A stretch of 57,805 nt of DNA. It comes from Alkaliphilus peptidifermentans DSM 18978. GTDB taxonomy: Bacteria; Bacillota; Clostridia; Peptostreptococcales; Natronincolaceae. A model generated the notes under the pieces. It was not told the DNA's origin and did no database searches. It saw nothing but the letters and a program-made list of their open reading frames with translations. The stretch covers positions 1 through 57,805 of the forward strand of contig NZ_FMUS01000030.1 of assembly GCF_900101495.1 (NCBI RefSeq). Reading direction: 5' to 3'. Positions 26,588-35,749 of this stretch are shown here, piece by piece (positions within the stretch are counted from its first letter, which is position 1; each line of letters starts with the position of its first letter). Both the position numbers and the translations under genes were made by a program.

Positions 26588-26872
26588 ATGAATGAAAAAA
26601 ACCAAGACATTATAAAATTTGAGAAAGATATTAAAGAAACTAAGGGCACAATATTTTTATTTTTTATTTTGTATTTTTTTATTCTTGCTGTGATATTTGG
26701 TTTTGAAGGTGGTAATTATAAAGCTGTATTAAGTTCTCCTGTGTATTTGCCTTATATTATGGGAACAATTTTTATGTGTATTATTAGCGTCGTTCCTCGT
26801 TTTATAAAAATAATAAATTTGAAAAAGAAAATTATTGAATTAAATGTCCAAACTAAAAAAAGCCAGCTTTAA
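26588..26872 (+). CDS. Small two-segment membrane protein
   Basis: 94 residues with two hydrophobic segments (about 21-41, TIFLFFILYFFILAVIFGF; and about 52-74, LPYIMGTIFMCIISVV), charged ends and a lysine-rich C-terminus. AAGGAGAGTAAA precedes the ATG. No family recognised; its role is unknown. Confidence 0.6.
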   Translation: MNEKNQDIIKFEKDIKETKGTIFLFFILYFFILAVIFGFEGGNYKAVLSSPVYLPYIMGTIFMCIISVVPRFIKIINLKKKIIELNVQTKKSQL

Positions 26873-27024
26873 CTTTTAGTTTTAATATTAACCTTCACAT
26901 GATACATAACATTCTATTAGGACTATTAAGCTTAGCATCAGTTAACCATATAAAGCTTGAAAGGGTTTCTATGGGTTTGTGTAGAGTGATATAAATTACA
27001 CATATAATGAACAGGAGTGATATT

Positions 27025-27462
27025 ATGAAGAGTAAATATATCATTTTAGGCATTATGTTAGTTGTTTGTAGCAGTTTATTTTTGGTAGGTTGCAATAGAG
27101 AAGAAAATAATGAAATAAGTTATGAGATAATTACCTTTGAAAATGCTCCGAAAGAAGTTCAGGATGAAATAAACAAAGTAGATAAAAGAATAAGAGGATC
27201 GGTCATAAATAATGATCATAAAGAGACAATAAGCTCTAGTGGTAATATTGATTTAGGTAAAGAGAGGTATGCGTATTTTATAATAAACAATGAAATACCT
27301 AAAATTATTGAAGTTGGACCAGACAAAGCGTATGGTTATGGAATGTGGATTAAATATACCAGTGAGGAAACAGAAAATGTAGAATTTCCCACTAATGTAA
27401 CTATTGTAAAACTAAGCGATTATTATGATAGAATCTCACATATTTATATAAGTCATCCATAA
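27025..27462 (+). CDS. Hypothetical lipoprotein
   Basis: 145 residues. It has a type II signal peptide with lipobox LFLVGC (cysteine about residue 23), then a soluble domain with no recognised family. ATG 27025 is preferred since AGGAGTGAT lies just upstream; an ATG at 27007 precedes that site. Probably anchored to the outer face of the membrane. Confidence 0.65.
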   Translation: MKSKYIILGIMLVVCSSLFLVGCNREENNEISYEIITFENAPKEVQDEINKVDKRIRGSVINNDHKETISSSGNIDLGKERYAYFIINNEIPKIIEVGPDKAYGYGMWIKYTSEETENVEFPTNVTIVKLSDYYDRISHIYISHP

Positions 27463-27557
27463 GGATGAGAAAGGCTTAGCAGGGGAGGAGAATTAGTTAT
27501 TAAAAATCAAAATATAGATTTATAAGATATTATATATTAAAATATGAGGTGATAAAA

Positions 27558-29057
27558 ATGAAGGTAAAGTCAAAAAAATTAGTAGTATTTATTGTAATTT
27601 CATGTATGCTTACACTGTTCTCTACTTCATATGCACAGGAGAGTAATGCTGAAGTGGAAATTGATAAGGCATTGTGGAATGAAGCTATTATGAATGTGGA
27701 AGCGGCCGAGGCAGAAAAAGCACGTGCTGAGTGGGAGCTTTTATCGCAGGAAGAAAAATATAATAAGCTGTATATGGATTATACTCAGATATTGATGACC
27801 TATTATAATGAATTTAGAATCTTAAAGAGAAGTATTTCAGATTCTTCTGGGGAAAGCATTTCAGGTAAATGCTACAGTCTTATGACTAAAATCAACACAA
27901 TGACAACAGAAGCATCTAATCTTACAACGGAGAGTAAATACCAATATAGTAAGGAGTATCTGGTAAATAGCTTTAGAAGCCTAAAAAAAATTGTGAATTA
28001 CCTTGATACCTATGATTTATACATAGCCACCAATGATAGTAAATCTGCTAATGAAGTTTTAAATAATATTGAAGAAGAATCAAATATATTTATTGAAGCC
28101 TTTGGTAAAGCATATAATTACTATGTAATAACCCAAACCGGAGAAGTTATCACCAGTTCACTTAATCAGACAGAAGATACTTTCTTTAAGAAATTAAAAG
28201 AAAATTTGGATGTTATTAACTCCTCCTATGCTATGCTAGAAGAAGCTCATGGACTTATTAAAGAGAAGAAAAATGCAGCTGAGTTAATTAAAAAAGTTGA
28301 AAAAAATAATAGAAGTGTAAGCTTTTTAAATGTAAAAACCATAGAAAATAAACAAACAATTGTTAAAGCTAATAATATACTAGAACTGCTTAAAACAGCT
28401 ACAGAAGAATTAGACTATTATTCCTTCGATGTTATGACTGAAGGAAAAGGTAATGATAGCAAATTTATTTCAACATTTAAGGAATTAAAGACCGAAATAG
28501 ATGATATAAACAGTGATTTTAAAGCTATTGAAGCTAAGGTAGATAGCATAGCTGATAATGTTTCGGAGAAAGTGGCAGAGATAGAAAATGAAGATTTAAA
28601 AAAAGCTCAAGAAAATGGTTATTCTTCAGTTGAAGAATATAATGCTGCTTTAAAGAAACAAGAAGAACTGGAACATCTAGATAAAATTTTAAAAGAATAT
28701 GAAAAGTTATGTGAAGAAAAGGAACAACTCCAAAGAGAATATCAAGAAATGCTGCTAGCTATTCATGAACAATGGCTTAATGAGAGAATCGATTTCAGTA
28801 ATGGCCAAAATGGTCAAAATCATGATAAAAATTTTTACATGGAAAAAGTAAAAGAAGATCTAGCCGATGTTTATTCAATTGATAGCTACTTGGCTTCACT
28901 TATATACAAATATCAATCTGAAGCATATGATGAAATGTGGAAAATAGCAAATAAATCAGATGCTAATTTAAAACTATTACAGCAGCTATATGATGATTAT
29001 CCAAATGATTTTATGACTATAGTATTACTGTATGATATTCAGATTTCATTTAAATAA
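27558..29057 (+). CDS. Secreted coiled-coil protein
   Basis: 499 residues with a Sec signal peptide (KKLVVFIVISCMLTLFSTSYA, cut after A). The rest is rich in E, K, L and A with long helical stretches, notably about 15-60 and 320-410, where heptads such as LEHLDKILKEYEKLCEEKEQL predict coiled coil. No catalytic motif and no cell-wall anchor. ATG 27558 is chosen with GAGGTGAT upstream. Function unknown; an envelope role is inferred only from export. Confidence 0.6.
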   Translation: MKVKSKKLVVFIVISCMLTLFSTSYAQESNAEVEIDKALWNEAIMNVEAAEAEKARAEWELLSQEEKYNKLYMDYTQILMTYYNEFRILKRSISDSSGESISGKCYSLMTKINTMTTEASNLTTESKYQYSKEYLVNSFRSLKKIVNYLDTYDLYIATNDSKSANEVLNNIEEESNIFIEAFGKAYNYYVITQTGEVITSSLNQTEDTFFKKLKENLDVINSSYAMLEEAHGLIKEKKNAAELIKKVEKNNRSVSFLNVKTIENKQTIVKANNILELLKTATEELDYYSFDVMTEGKGNDSKFISTFKELKTEIDDINSDFKAIEAKVDSIADNVSEKVAEIENEDLKKAQENGYSSVEEYNAALKKQEELEHLDKILKEYEKLCEEKEQLQREYQEMLLAIHEQWLNERIDFSNGQNGQNHDKNFYMEKVKEDLADVYSIDSYLASLIYKYQSEAYDEMWKIANKSDANLKLLQQLYDDYPNDFMTIVLLYDIQISFK

Positions 29058-29099
29058 AGAAGTAAACACCAAATATACAATAAATTAGAAAAACTAGAA

Positions 29100-29148
29100 T
29101 ACCCCTAAATTCGTATAATAATCAAAATACGATTGGGGGTAATTTTTA
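29100..29148 (+). terminator. Terminator after the coiled-coil protein gene
   Basis: Two stacked stems, TACCCC/GGGGTA and TCGTAT/ATACGA, followed by ATTTTTA. Confidence 0.7.
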
Positions 29149-29222
29149 TCGAAAGTTACACCACATCTGCTATTCTATTAACATAGTTGAAGTAAAACTT
29201 AAGAAATCGAGGGGGAAACAAA

Positions 29223-29765
29223 ATGAATAAAAGTATGTTTCACGAATTGCAGGGCAAAGACATATATTTTAAGCAGCTTTCAACAAAGGATACTAAAGAG
29301 GTACATAGCTATGCTTCAAATGAGGATGTTTCTAGATTTATTGGCTGGCAATTAAAACAAACAATAAATGACACCCAAGCATATATTGAAGAGATGCTGA
29401 GACGTGAAGAAGCGGATACACATTTATATGCCTCTATTGTTCATAAAGAATCTGATATAGTAATTGGCACAGCTATGATTTTTAATTTTGATCATGGAGC
29501 AAAACATGCTGAGGTTGGCTATGTTTTTCATAATGACTATTGGGGTAAGGGTTATGGTACTGAAGCAGTTACATTAATGACAAATTTCTCATTCGATATC
29601 CTGAATCTTAGAAAGCTACATGCCCGTGTAATATCAGGGAATCCAGGCTCTGTTGGAGTACTGGAAAAAAACGGTTTTGTGATGGAGGGCAGATTGAAGG
29701 ACTTTTATTACATAGAGGGAGTGTATTACGATAATTTAATATTTTCCAAGTTTTTCAAAAAATGA
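29223..29765 (+). CDS. GNAT family N-acetyltransferase (RimJ/RimL type)
   Basis: 180 residues. The acetyl-CoA site is visible as VGYVFHNDYWGKGYGTEAVTL (motif A, Q/R-x-x-G-x-G/A in the form GKGYGT), followed by LHARVISGNPGSVGVLEKNGFVMEGRLKDFYYIEG, the usual end of RimJ/RimL-like enzymes acting on protein N-termini or small amines. AGGGGGAAACAAA precedes the ATG. The substrate cannot be told. Confidence 0.85.
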   Translation: MNKSMFHELQGKDIYFKQLSTKDTKEVHSYASNEDVSRFIGWQLKQTINDTQAYIEEMLRREEADTHLYASIVHKESDIVIGTAMIFNFDHGAKHAEVGYVFHNDYWGKGYGTEAVTLMTNFSFDILNLRKLHARVISGNPGSVGVLEKNGFVMEGRLKDFYYIEGVYYDNLIFSKFFKK

Positions 29766-29960
29766 ATTAATTGCGTTGTTTTCCAATAGTTTTATCATAT
29801 ATCCATTCCTAAAAAATAGTTATATATAAAAAAAGTACTACAATGCATTGCAGGAGTATTTAAGATTATAGTGAATAAAATCTATAATAATTTTAATTAC
29901 AATGCACAGTATAGTTTAGCGCAAGTACTTTTAAATATTTTACTAGGAAGGGATGATATT

Positions 29961-31082
29961 TTGAAAAGACGACTGAAATTGCTAACTCTTATAATTTTAT
30001 CAGTTCTAATCTTAACTTCATGTAGTTCTCGACCGAATTATGAAAGACAGATTACAAAGGTTATCAATACAAAACAGCAGGCTATTAAGGACAACAATGA
30101 AGAAAAATATATTACAACGCTGAATACCAATAATGAAGTATATTACTATGAACAGATGATGTGGATTAAGGACGTTATAGAGAATGATATAGAAGACTAC
30201 TTATTAAAAATTGAAGATATAAGCTTGATAGATGATGAAACCGCAATTGTAAAACTATTACAAACATATAATCATAATGGTACTAGCTATGAACTCCAGT
30301 ATAATGCATTGTTTTATAAAACAGATGATGGGTGGAAGGATTCTGACCTTAATTTTAAAATAATGGAAACGGAAAATTTTATTGTAAAGTATTTAAATGC
30401 CGATGAAAAAAGAGTCCAGAGATTAGCAAAAAATGCTGAGGATGCCTATACAAAAATAACTGAAATATATGGAGAAGAACCTGATTCAATAACAGAAATA
30501 AAACTATTCGATGATAGGGAGTCTCTAAGACAATTTGCCGCTCCATCCTTGGCCTGGCAGATAGGTGGATGGTATGACTATCCTTCATCTATTCGATTGT
30601 ATTTCGGAGAGGTTGCCACAAGACCCTATCAGCATATTCTAGAGCATGAATTGGTCCATAGAATAACAGTGGAAATTAGTAAAAGGAATATTTGTAGTTG
30701 GTTTGCCGAAGGCCTGGCTGTATATTATGCAGATTTCAGCAATTCCGGTGATCCCATTGAAAGCGGCTTCTTTGATAGAAATTCTCTTGCCGTATCCATT
30801 ACAAAATTAGAGGAAACAAATCTCTATGAGGCTACTGATCAGTTTATAATAAGCCAGTTTTATTATGCCTCTGGTATGATAGTTAAATTTATGGTTGAGG
30901 AGTATGGTCATGATAAGGTGAAAGAGATAGTAGCAGGCTTAGGAGAATACCCCTATAATAATAATTCTGAAGTTGCAGGTGAAAAGGAGAGTCAAGAAAA
31001 ACTTCACCAGGTTATATACAAAGTTTTAGGCAAAGAAATGGATGAATTAAATAGTGAATGGCTTGAATGGATAAGGGGTTAA
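29961..31082 (+). CDS. Lipoprotein with a gluzincin-type (peptidase MA-like) metalloprotease domain
   Basis: 373 residues. The TTG start at 29961 (GGGATGATATT upstream) gives a proper type II signal peptide with lipobox LTSC (Cys21); an upstream in-frame GTG would put 30 residues before it. The C-terminal half has EHELVH (zinc ligands H229 and H233, catalytic E230) and WFAEGLAVYYADF (E250 as third ligand), the peptidase MA arrangement. The N-terminal part resembles an NTF2-like or DUF4440-type fold. Likely an envelope-anchored protease; its substrate is unknown. Confidence 0.75.
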   Translation: MKRRLKLLTLIILSVLILTSCSSRPNYERQITKVINTKQQAIKDNNEEKYITTLNTNNEVYYYEQMMWIKDVIENDIEDYLLKIEDISLIDDETAIVKLLQTYNHNGTSYELQYNALFYKTDDGWKDSDLNFKIMETENFIVKYLNADEKRVQRLAKNAEDAYTKITEIYGEEPDSITEIKLFDDRESLRQFAAPSLAWQIGGWYDYPSSIRLYFGEVATRPYQHILEHELVHRITVEISKRNICSWFAEGLAVYYADFSNSGDPIESGFFDRNSLAVSITKLEETNLYEATDQFIISQFYYASGMIVKFMVEEYGHDKVKEIVAGLGEYPYNNNSEVAGEKESQEKLHQVIYKVLGKEMDELNSEWLEWIRG

Positions 31083-31184
31083 AGGTTGAAGATAGAGAAG
31101 TAACCGATGAAATGATTAAGGAATCCTTCAAAGACATAATCGATTCAGAAGATTAAAACCATATAAAAAACCTAAATAGTGAAG

Positions 31185-31214
31185 TGCACCCCAATGTGGA
31201 GGTGCATTTTTTTA
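31185..31214 (+). terminator. Intrinsic terminator
   Basis: TGCACC...GGTGCA stem followed by TTTTTTT, about 100 nt after the metalloprotease stop. The gap holds a short lysine- and glutamate-rich frame (about 31086-31156) without a ribosome site. Confidence 0.8.
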
Positions 31215-31230
31215 TAGAAAGGCACAATAA

Positions 31231-31270
31231 AGTTAAACAAAATACAATGAAGTTAAACAAAATACAATAA
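31231..31270. repeat. Tandem 20-bp repeat just upstream of a promoter
   Basis: Two copies of AGTTAAACAAAATACAATRA in direct tandem, 19 of 20 identical. The second copy ends 5 bp before a -35 box. Placement suggests a regulator site or an AT-rich UP-like element. Confidence 0.7.
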
Positions 31271-31275
31271 AAATA

Positions 31276-31304
31276 TTGACGGTTTAGCAAAAATTCAATA
31301 TAAT
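31276..31304 (+). promoter_or_regulatory. Sigma-A promoter of the HTH gene
   Basis: TTGACG, 17 nt, TATAAT: nearly perfect consensus. It should drive the HTH gene at 31341 and probably the two genes behind it. Confidence 0.8.
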
Positions 31305-31340
31305 TTGGTTATAGAGTAATAAAGAAAGGATGAAAATGTA

Positions 31341-31817
31341 ATGGAGCATAAATTTTATACTATAGATCAAATAGCGGCACTGTTGGGAATGCATCATAAA
31401 ACTATAAGAAAATTCATAACGGAAGGTAAGCTTGGAGCAAGCAAAGTTGGAAAACAATGGAGAATTTCAGGACATGATTTAAGTGTCTTTATGGAAAAAA
31501 ACAATGATAATATTTGCAATGAAGAGATAGAAGAAGAATTAAATATTGATTACTCTACTGTAGGCAATGAGAAAGAAACAATACAACGACGGGTAAATGT
31601 TTCAACTGTGATAGACATTAATGAAATCGAAAAAGACCAGTATATGAGAGTATCAAATACACTTATTGCTGTAGCCAATTGCAAAGACCCCGAGATAAGT
31701 AAATCAACAATAAATGTAAAATTTGATGAGAAGGATAAAAGAGTAAGAGTGATTCTATGGGGGAGTATAGAATTTATAGAAAATATGCTAAGTACAATTT
31801 CAATGATAGTAGATTAA
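31341..31817 (+). CDS. Excisionase/MerR-like HTH protein
   Basis: 158 residues. The first 50 form a helix-turn-helix 17 type DNA-binding domain (YTIDQIAALLGMHHKTIRKFITEGKLGASKVGKQWRI in fragment, with the typical wing KVGKQWR). The remainder (about 75-158) has no recognised domain and may bind a ligand or dimerise. AAAGAAAGG upstream of the ATG. Likely regulator of the FGE-like and DUF4180 genes that follow, perhaps also acting on the tandem repeat at its own promoter. Confidence 0.75.
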   Translation: MEHKFYTIDQIAALLGMHHKTIRKFITEGKLGASKVGKQWRISGHDLSVFMEKNNDNICNEEIEEELNIDYSTVGNEKETIQRRVNVSTVIDINEIEKDQYMRVSNTLIAVANCKDPEISKSTINVKFDEKDKRVRVILWGSIEFIENMLSTISMIVD

Positions 31818-31865
31818 GAAGACAGAGGTTTATAGTACCTGTATAAATTAGGAGGTAGCTAAAGA

Positions 31866-32546
31866 GTGTCTAATATAATAAAAAGCCGTGTCGATGATAT
31901 TTTGATTAAAATTTCAGCCGGTGAGATAGTATTAAGGGACGATAGAATAAAGCATAAATGGAAGGTGGAAATAAAACCTTTTTTTCTTGCTAAATATCCT
32001 GTAACACAGGATTTGTATTTTGCCATTACACAAAAAGCACCTTTTTCTTTCAAAGGAAATCGAAACCCAGTTGAGAACATTTCATGGAAGGAAGCAATTG
32101 TTTTCTGTAACTTGCTTTCGCAGAAAGCAGGATTAAAGGAATACTATGCTATAGGTAGTAATGGTGAAGATGTCATCTGTGATTTGGAATCTGACGGCTA
32201 TCGTCTCCCTACGGAAGCAGAGTGGGAGTATGCTTGTCGAGCTGGTACATTAGGAGTTAGATACGGAGATATTGATAATATTGCTTGGTATAAAGAAAAC
32301 TCAGGTGGCAAAACCCATGAAGTAGGGAAAAAGGAACCAAATGCATGGGGGCTATATGACATGTTAGGAAATGTCTGGGAGTGGTGTTGGGATGTATATG
32401 ATCAGCAGGTATACGGATCCTATAGAGTGTTTCGCGGGGGAGGTTGGTGTGATCCTGCTAGGGGTTGTCTAGCTACGAATCGTAGGCGGAGTCACCCAAC
32501 TTTCGCCATCGACGACCTTGGATTTCGACTTGCTAAGTCTATTTAA
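31866..32546 (+). CDS. SUMF1/FGE-domain protein
   Basis: 226 residues of the formylglycine-generating-enzyme fold: KYPVTQDLYFAI, NPVENISWKEAIVFCNLLS, YRLPTEAEWEYACRAG, NAWGLYDMLGNVWEWC and RVFRGGGW. In true FGEs two cysteines near the C-terminus bind copper. Here the corresponding stretch reads GGGWCDPARGCLATNRRR, so two cysteines are present but spaced differently, and no sulfatase is nearby. It may be a non-FGE member (C-type-lectin-like, or modifying another target). GTG start with AGGAGG 10 nt upstream. Confidence 0.8.
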   Translation: MSNIIKSRVDDILIKISAGEIVLRDDRIKHKWKVEIKPFFLAKYPVTQDLYFAITQKAPFSFKGNRNPVENISWKEAIVFCNLLSQKAGLKEYYAIGSNGEDVICDLESDGYRLPTEAEWEYACRAGTLGVRYGDIDNIAWYKENSGGKTHEVGKKEPNAWGLYDMLGNVWEWCWDVYDQQVYGSYRVFRGGGWCDPARGCLATNRRRSHPTFAIDDLGFRLAKSI

Positions 32547-32579
32547 ATTATAGTGTTAGTTATGTATTGGAGGGCAGTT

Positions 32580-32945
32580 ATGGAAATAACAACCATTAAA
32601 GAAAATGATATAGAGATTGCTGTAATAAATAGTAAAGATATACTTATAACTGATGTTCAATCGGCATTAGATGTTATGGCGACAATATACTATGAAGTAG
32701 GATGTGATCGAGTAATTTTAAATGAATCAGCCATATGTAAGGACTTTTTCAATTTAAGGACAGGAATTGCAGGGGAAATTTTACAGAAGTTTGTCAGTTA
32801 TAAGATGAAAATTGCAATAGTCGGAGATTTTTCTGCCTATTCGAGTAAGAGCTTGAAGGATTTCATATATGAGAGTAATAAAGGAAATGATATATTATTC
32901 GTATCGAATGTAAAACAAGCCATGGAGAAATTGTCCATTGGATAA
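32580..32945 (+). CDS. DUF4180 domain protein
   Basis: 121 residues matching DUF4180: SALDVMATIYYEVGCDRVILNESAICKDFF, GIAGEILQKFVSYKMKIAIVGDFS and SSKSLKDFIYESNKG (given in pieces). The family is small, cytosolic and of unknown role, often beside regulators. ATG 32580 is chosen since TTGGAGGGC lies just upstream. Confidence 0.8.
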   Translation: MEITTIKENDIEIAVINSKDILITDVQSALDVMATIYYEVGCDRVILNESAICKDFFNLRTGIAGEILQKFVSYKMKIAIVGDFSAYSSKSLKDFIYESNKGNDILFVSNVKQAMEKLSIG

Positions 32946-33154
32946 AGTAGGCTAGTATAGCTTTGAGATTGCTTATTTTTGAAAATACTGCTAATGGATA
33001 GCTAGTCAAAAAAACGATTAACTAGTCAAAGTCCTTTTGAAGAACGAGTTTTAGAATGTATTGAACAATTGATTATACTGTAGTATTTTCAATGGATTCG
33101 ATTTGAACTTACATTGATTGATTTTGTTCATTTTCCAAGTTATACTTATAACAA

Positions 33155-33168
33155 TTGAACACGTTCAA
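33155..33168. promoter_or_regulatory. Candidate TetR operator
   Basis: TTGAAC-AC-GTTCAA dyad right before the ribosome site of the hydrolase gene, whose partner is a TetR regulator. A related TTGAACAATTGA occurs at about 33062, and a direct repeat of CTAGTCAAA at 33002 and 33022. Position and symmetry suit autoregulation by the TetR protein. Confidence 0.4.
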
Positions 33169-33183
33169 GGGAGGAAAATGAAA

Positions 33184-34158
33184 ATGAATACAATAAATAA
33201 GAGTACCATAAAAAAAATAGCAGTGGTCATGGTTTTTCTATTAATAAGTATAGCTGTTCTTTTTCTTGGGATTCAGTATAAACGATTTTCAAAAGTGAAA
33301 TTGGATCAGATTGAGAAAGTTAACTCAAAAAGTGTCGTAGTTGAAACCGATCAGGGAATTATTGAATATTCAATCTCTGGTAAAGGAGATCCTGTTTTAA
33401 TGATACATGGGGCTGGAGGTGGATATGACCAAGGTTTGCTGCTGGCAGACAGATTACTGCCAAAGGATTGCATGGTAATTGCAGTGTCTAGATTCGGATA
33501 TCTAAACACCCCATTGCCAGAAGATCCTACCCCGGATAATCAAGCGGCTCTGTATAGGGGTTTACTCGATAAATTGGGAATAAACGAAGTTCATGTGGTA
33601 GCTGTATCTGATGGGGGGCCATCTGGCTTGAAATTCAGCATAAAGTATCCTGAACGTGTGAAATCACTTACCATGATGTGTGCAAAAAGTAAAACCCCAC
33701 CAAAGTTAACAACTGTTCAGTCAGTAGTTTTTGGAAGGATATTTGATAATGATTTTCTTTTCTGGATGATTACAGAGTATATCCAATCAGATCTGTTGAA
33801 TGTATTGGGGGTATCTAAAGAAGTTCAAGAAAAAATGACCGTAGATGAAATAGAGATGGCTAGAGAGTTTTTTGAAATTATGAATCCTATTTCCTTGAGA
33901 AAAAAAGGGATTTTCAATGCAAATGTTCAATTTATAGAATTGTCACCTGAAGATTATCCAATTTGGGAGATAAAAGCTCCAACATTGGTGGTCCATGCTG
34001 AAGATGATACACTACAGCCCTTTTATTATGCTGAATACACCCATGAAAAGATTCCAAATTCTATTTTGCTCTCTTTTAAAGAAGGTGGACATATGTTTTT
34101 TAGCCATCATGATGAAATTTCCGAAGCTATAAAGCGTTTTTTTAGCAACGGGTTTTAA
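33184..34158 (+). CDS. Membrane-anchored alpha/beta hydrolase
   Basis: About 325 residues with an N-terminal signal anchor (KKIAVVMVFLLISIAVLFLGI) and an alpha/beta hydrolase domain: oxyanion region VLMIHGAGGG, nucleophile elbow VSDGGPS, late acid APTLVVHAEDDT and final histidine in EGGHMFF. ATG 33184 sits 9 nt from GGGAGG; an ATG two codons earlier (33178) is possible. It forms an operon with the TetR gene 9 nt downstream. Substrate unknown. Confidence 0.8.
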   Translation: MNTINKSTIKKIAVVMVFLLISIAVLFLGIQYKRFSKVKLDQIEKVNSKSVVVETDQGIIEYSISGKGDPVLMIHGAGGGYDQGLLLADRLLPKDCMVIAVSRFGYLNTPLPEDPTPDNQAALYRGLLDKLGINEVHVVAVSDGGPSGLKFSIKYPERVKSLTMMCAKSKTPPKLTTVQSVVFGRIFDNDFLFWMITEYIQSDLLNVLGVSKEVQEKMTVDEIEMAREFFEIMNPISLRKKGIFNANVQFIELSPEDYPIWEIKAPTLVVHAEDDTLQPFYYAEYTHEKIPNSILLSFKEGGHMFFSHHDEISEAIKRFFSNGF

Positions 34159-34167
34159 GGAGGTTAT

Positions 34168-34734
34168 ATGTCAGAAATAAAAGAACAATTAATTAGATCG
34201 GTCATAGCCCTGCTTGATGACGGGTTTGAAATTGAAGAGTTAACTATTAGACAGATTGCATACGAAGCACATATATCTACTGGTTTGATTAATTATCATT
34301 TTGGTAGTAAATGGAACTTGATTGTGGCAGCCATTTCTTCAATAGTCGATGACGCTGCTACTGAAGCTTTTCAGACATTGTCAAATCTTAACGACTCTCC
34401 AAAGCAGCAACTGAGGACATTTTTGAAGGCTATGGCTATGGTGGTATGTAAGTACCAAAAGTATACAAGTGTACTTATTAGAGATGAGATGCTTAGTAAT
34501 CGTTTCAGTACACCAAAAACAATTGTGGGTCTGTTAAAAGAAATAAAGCCAGATTTATTAGAAAAAGAGATCAAATATCTTGCTATTCAAGTGGTTGCAC
34601 CAATTCAATATGTCTTTTTGAAAGAAGGTGGATTAAGAAACTACTTGGGCGAGGAAAAAGATATTCCTCATACTATTGCATTAGACGATTACGAGGAAAT
34701 AATGGAGGTTTTTCTAAAGACATTAGGTATCTAA
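34168..34734 (+). CDS. TetR family transcriptional regulator
   Basis: 188 residues with an N-terminal TetR HTH (LTIRQIAYEAHISTGLINYHFGSKWNL in part: the xxGLINYHFGSK recognition segment is clear). The C-terminal ligand-binding domain is of generic type. AAGGAGG is 5 nt before the ATG. Probably represses its own operon with the hydrolase. Confidence 0.85.
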   Translation: MSEIKEQLIRSVIALLDDGFEIEELTIRQIAYEAHISTGLINYHFGSKWNLIVAAISSIVDDAATEAFQTLSNLNDSPKQQLRTFLKAMAMVVCKYQKYTSVLIRDEMLSNRFSTPKTIVGLLKEIKPDLLEKEIKYLAIQVVAPIQYVFLKEGGLRNYLGEEKDIPHTIALDDYEEIMEVFLKTLGI

Positions 34735-34802
34735 CAGTCTAATGCATATTTGTAAGGGATTTCAATATATTTAGCGAGGTTGTTGAAAAAGTCAACAATA
34801 TC

Positions 34803-34924
34803 CAGACTGTTCAAAATTATTCAGATTCGAGGCGCAAAAAAAACCAGCCAACGCAGCGTGTAATACGTAAGGGTGCTGGTTTTTTGCAGCAACGAGGAAG
34901 ATGGATGGTTTTCAACAGTCTGAG
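34803..34924. mobile_element. MITE-like palindromic element
   Basis: 122 bp without coding capacity, bounded by inverted ends CAGACTGTTCAAAA (left) and TTTTCAACAGTCTG (right), 13 of 14 complementary. Inside is an AAAAAACCAGC/GCTGGTTTTTT stem-loop that also reads as a terminator. It is richer in G+C than its surroundings. The terminal AGACTGTTSA is shared with sequence in front of the IS1182-like transposase at 57.5 kb, so that family could have moved it. No target duplication was established. Confidence 0.6.
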
Positions 34925-34952
34925 GTGTAGTAAAAACTACACCTATTATCAT

Positions 34953-35264
34953 TTATATCGTCGGTATATAGGTTTTTATATCGTATACATGAAAGTCTAT
35001 GGGTAAATTATCTGCAACGATTTTTCCTTCTAGAGCTTTATTTCCAATTTTAAGCTTAAGAATCTGAAAATCTGTATTAGACAGCATCATACTATCATTC
35101 TCATTAAGTGATGTACTTCCAACTATTCCAAACTTCCCTGTTGCTGGGCACTCAACTTTAATTAATCCCTTTTCATCAATACGCATATTTCCAAAAATAT
35201 TCTCTTTACTAACAGTTTCACCAAAGAATATGCTTCCATCCCTTAATAACAAGTATCCTTTCAT
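34953..35264 (-). CDS. Hypothetical protein with CarA-like N-terminus
   Basis: 103 residues. The opening MKGYLLLRDGSIFFGE resembles the start of carbamoyl-phosphate synthase small chains (MKGxLVLEDGTxFEGE), but nothing beyond that fits and the glutaminase domain is absent. AAGGAGG lies upstream on the minus strand. A hairpin AGGTGTAGT/ACTACACCT (34923-34944) lies downstream of its stop. It may be a free-standing small-barrel protein; function unknown. Confidence 0.55.
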   Translation of the reverse strand: MKGYLLLRDGSIFFGETVSKENIFGNMRIDEKGLIKVECPATGKFGIVGSTSLNENDSMMLSNTDFQILKLKIGNKALEGKIVADNLPIDFHVYDIKTYIPTI

Positions 35265-35749
35265 TTCAGTATACCTCCTTATATTTGTTAAACTCTACAA
35301 ATTTGTAATAAGTGTTTATGCACATTTGCGAATAAATATACATTATGATTTATAATTATACCATGGTGATTTTACAATTTCAATAGTGATTTACATAATA
35401 ATTAAATTATGGGCATAAGACTTTGAATTTTATTTAATTAAATAGTAGATTTTGAATGTTAAAGAACCAAATGAGTTATATGGAAAACAAATTAATTTTA
35501 TCCATATGGGTCAAGGGGGGCAAGTACATTGTTTCTCTGCAAATATGGTATAATTATGGTGAGGTAATAAAGAAATGTTATTTATATAGATGTCTTCAAA
35601 TATGGATAATGGAGCTATTTTAGAAAATTAGAAAATATGTTTATTACAGAACTTTTTAGTAACAGCATTTTATAACTGATAACTATTAATTAGTAGTAAG
35701 GTGTTTAAGCAATAGATGTAATTAGAGAGACCAGGAGAGGGATGATTGT
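35265..35749. other. Divergent intergenic region
   Basis: About 485 bp of AT-rich DNA between two genes facing away from each other. A TGG-TATAAT extended -10 (35546-35554) points right, but the transcript would start about 190 nt before the MerR gene. Nothing else recognisable. Confidence 0.35.

Noticed and set aside
31866-32546. True sulfatase-activating formylglycine-generating enzyme
   Set aside because: No sulfatase gene nearby and the C-terminal cysteine spacing differs from that of copper-binding FGEs, so only the fold is claimed.
34953-35264. Truncated carbamoyl-phosphate synthase small subunit
   Set aside because: Only the first 16 or so residues look like CarA; the rest does not align and the gene has its own good start and stop.
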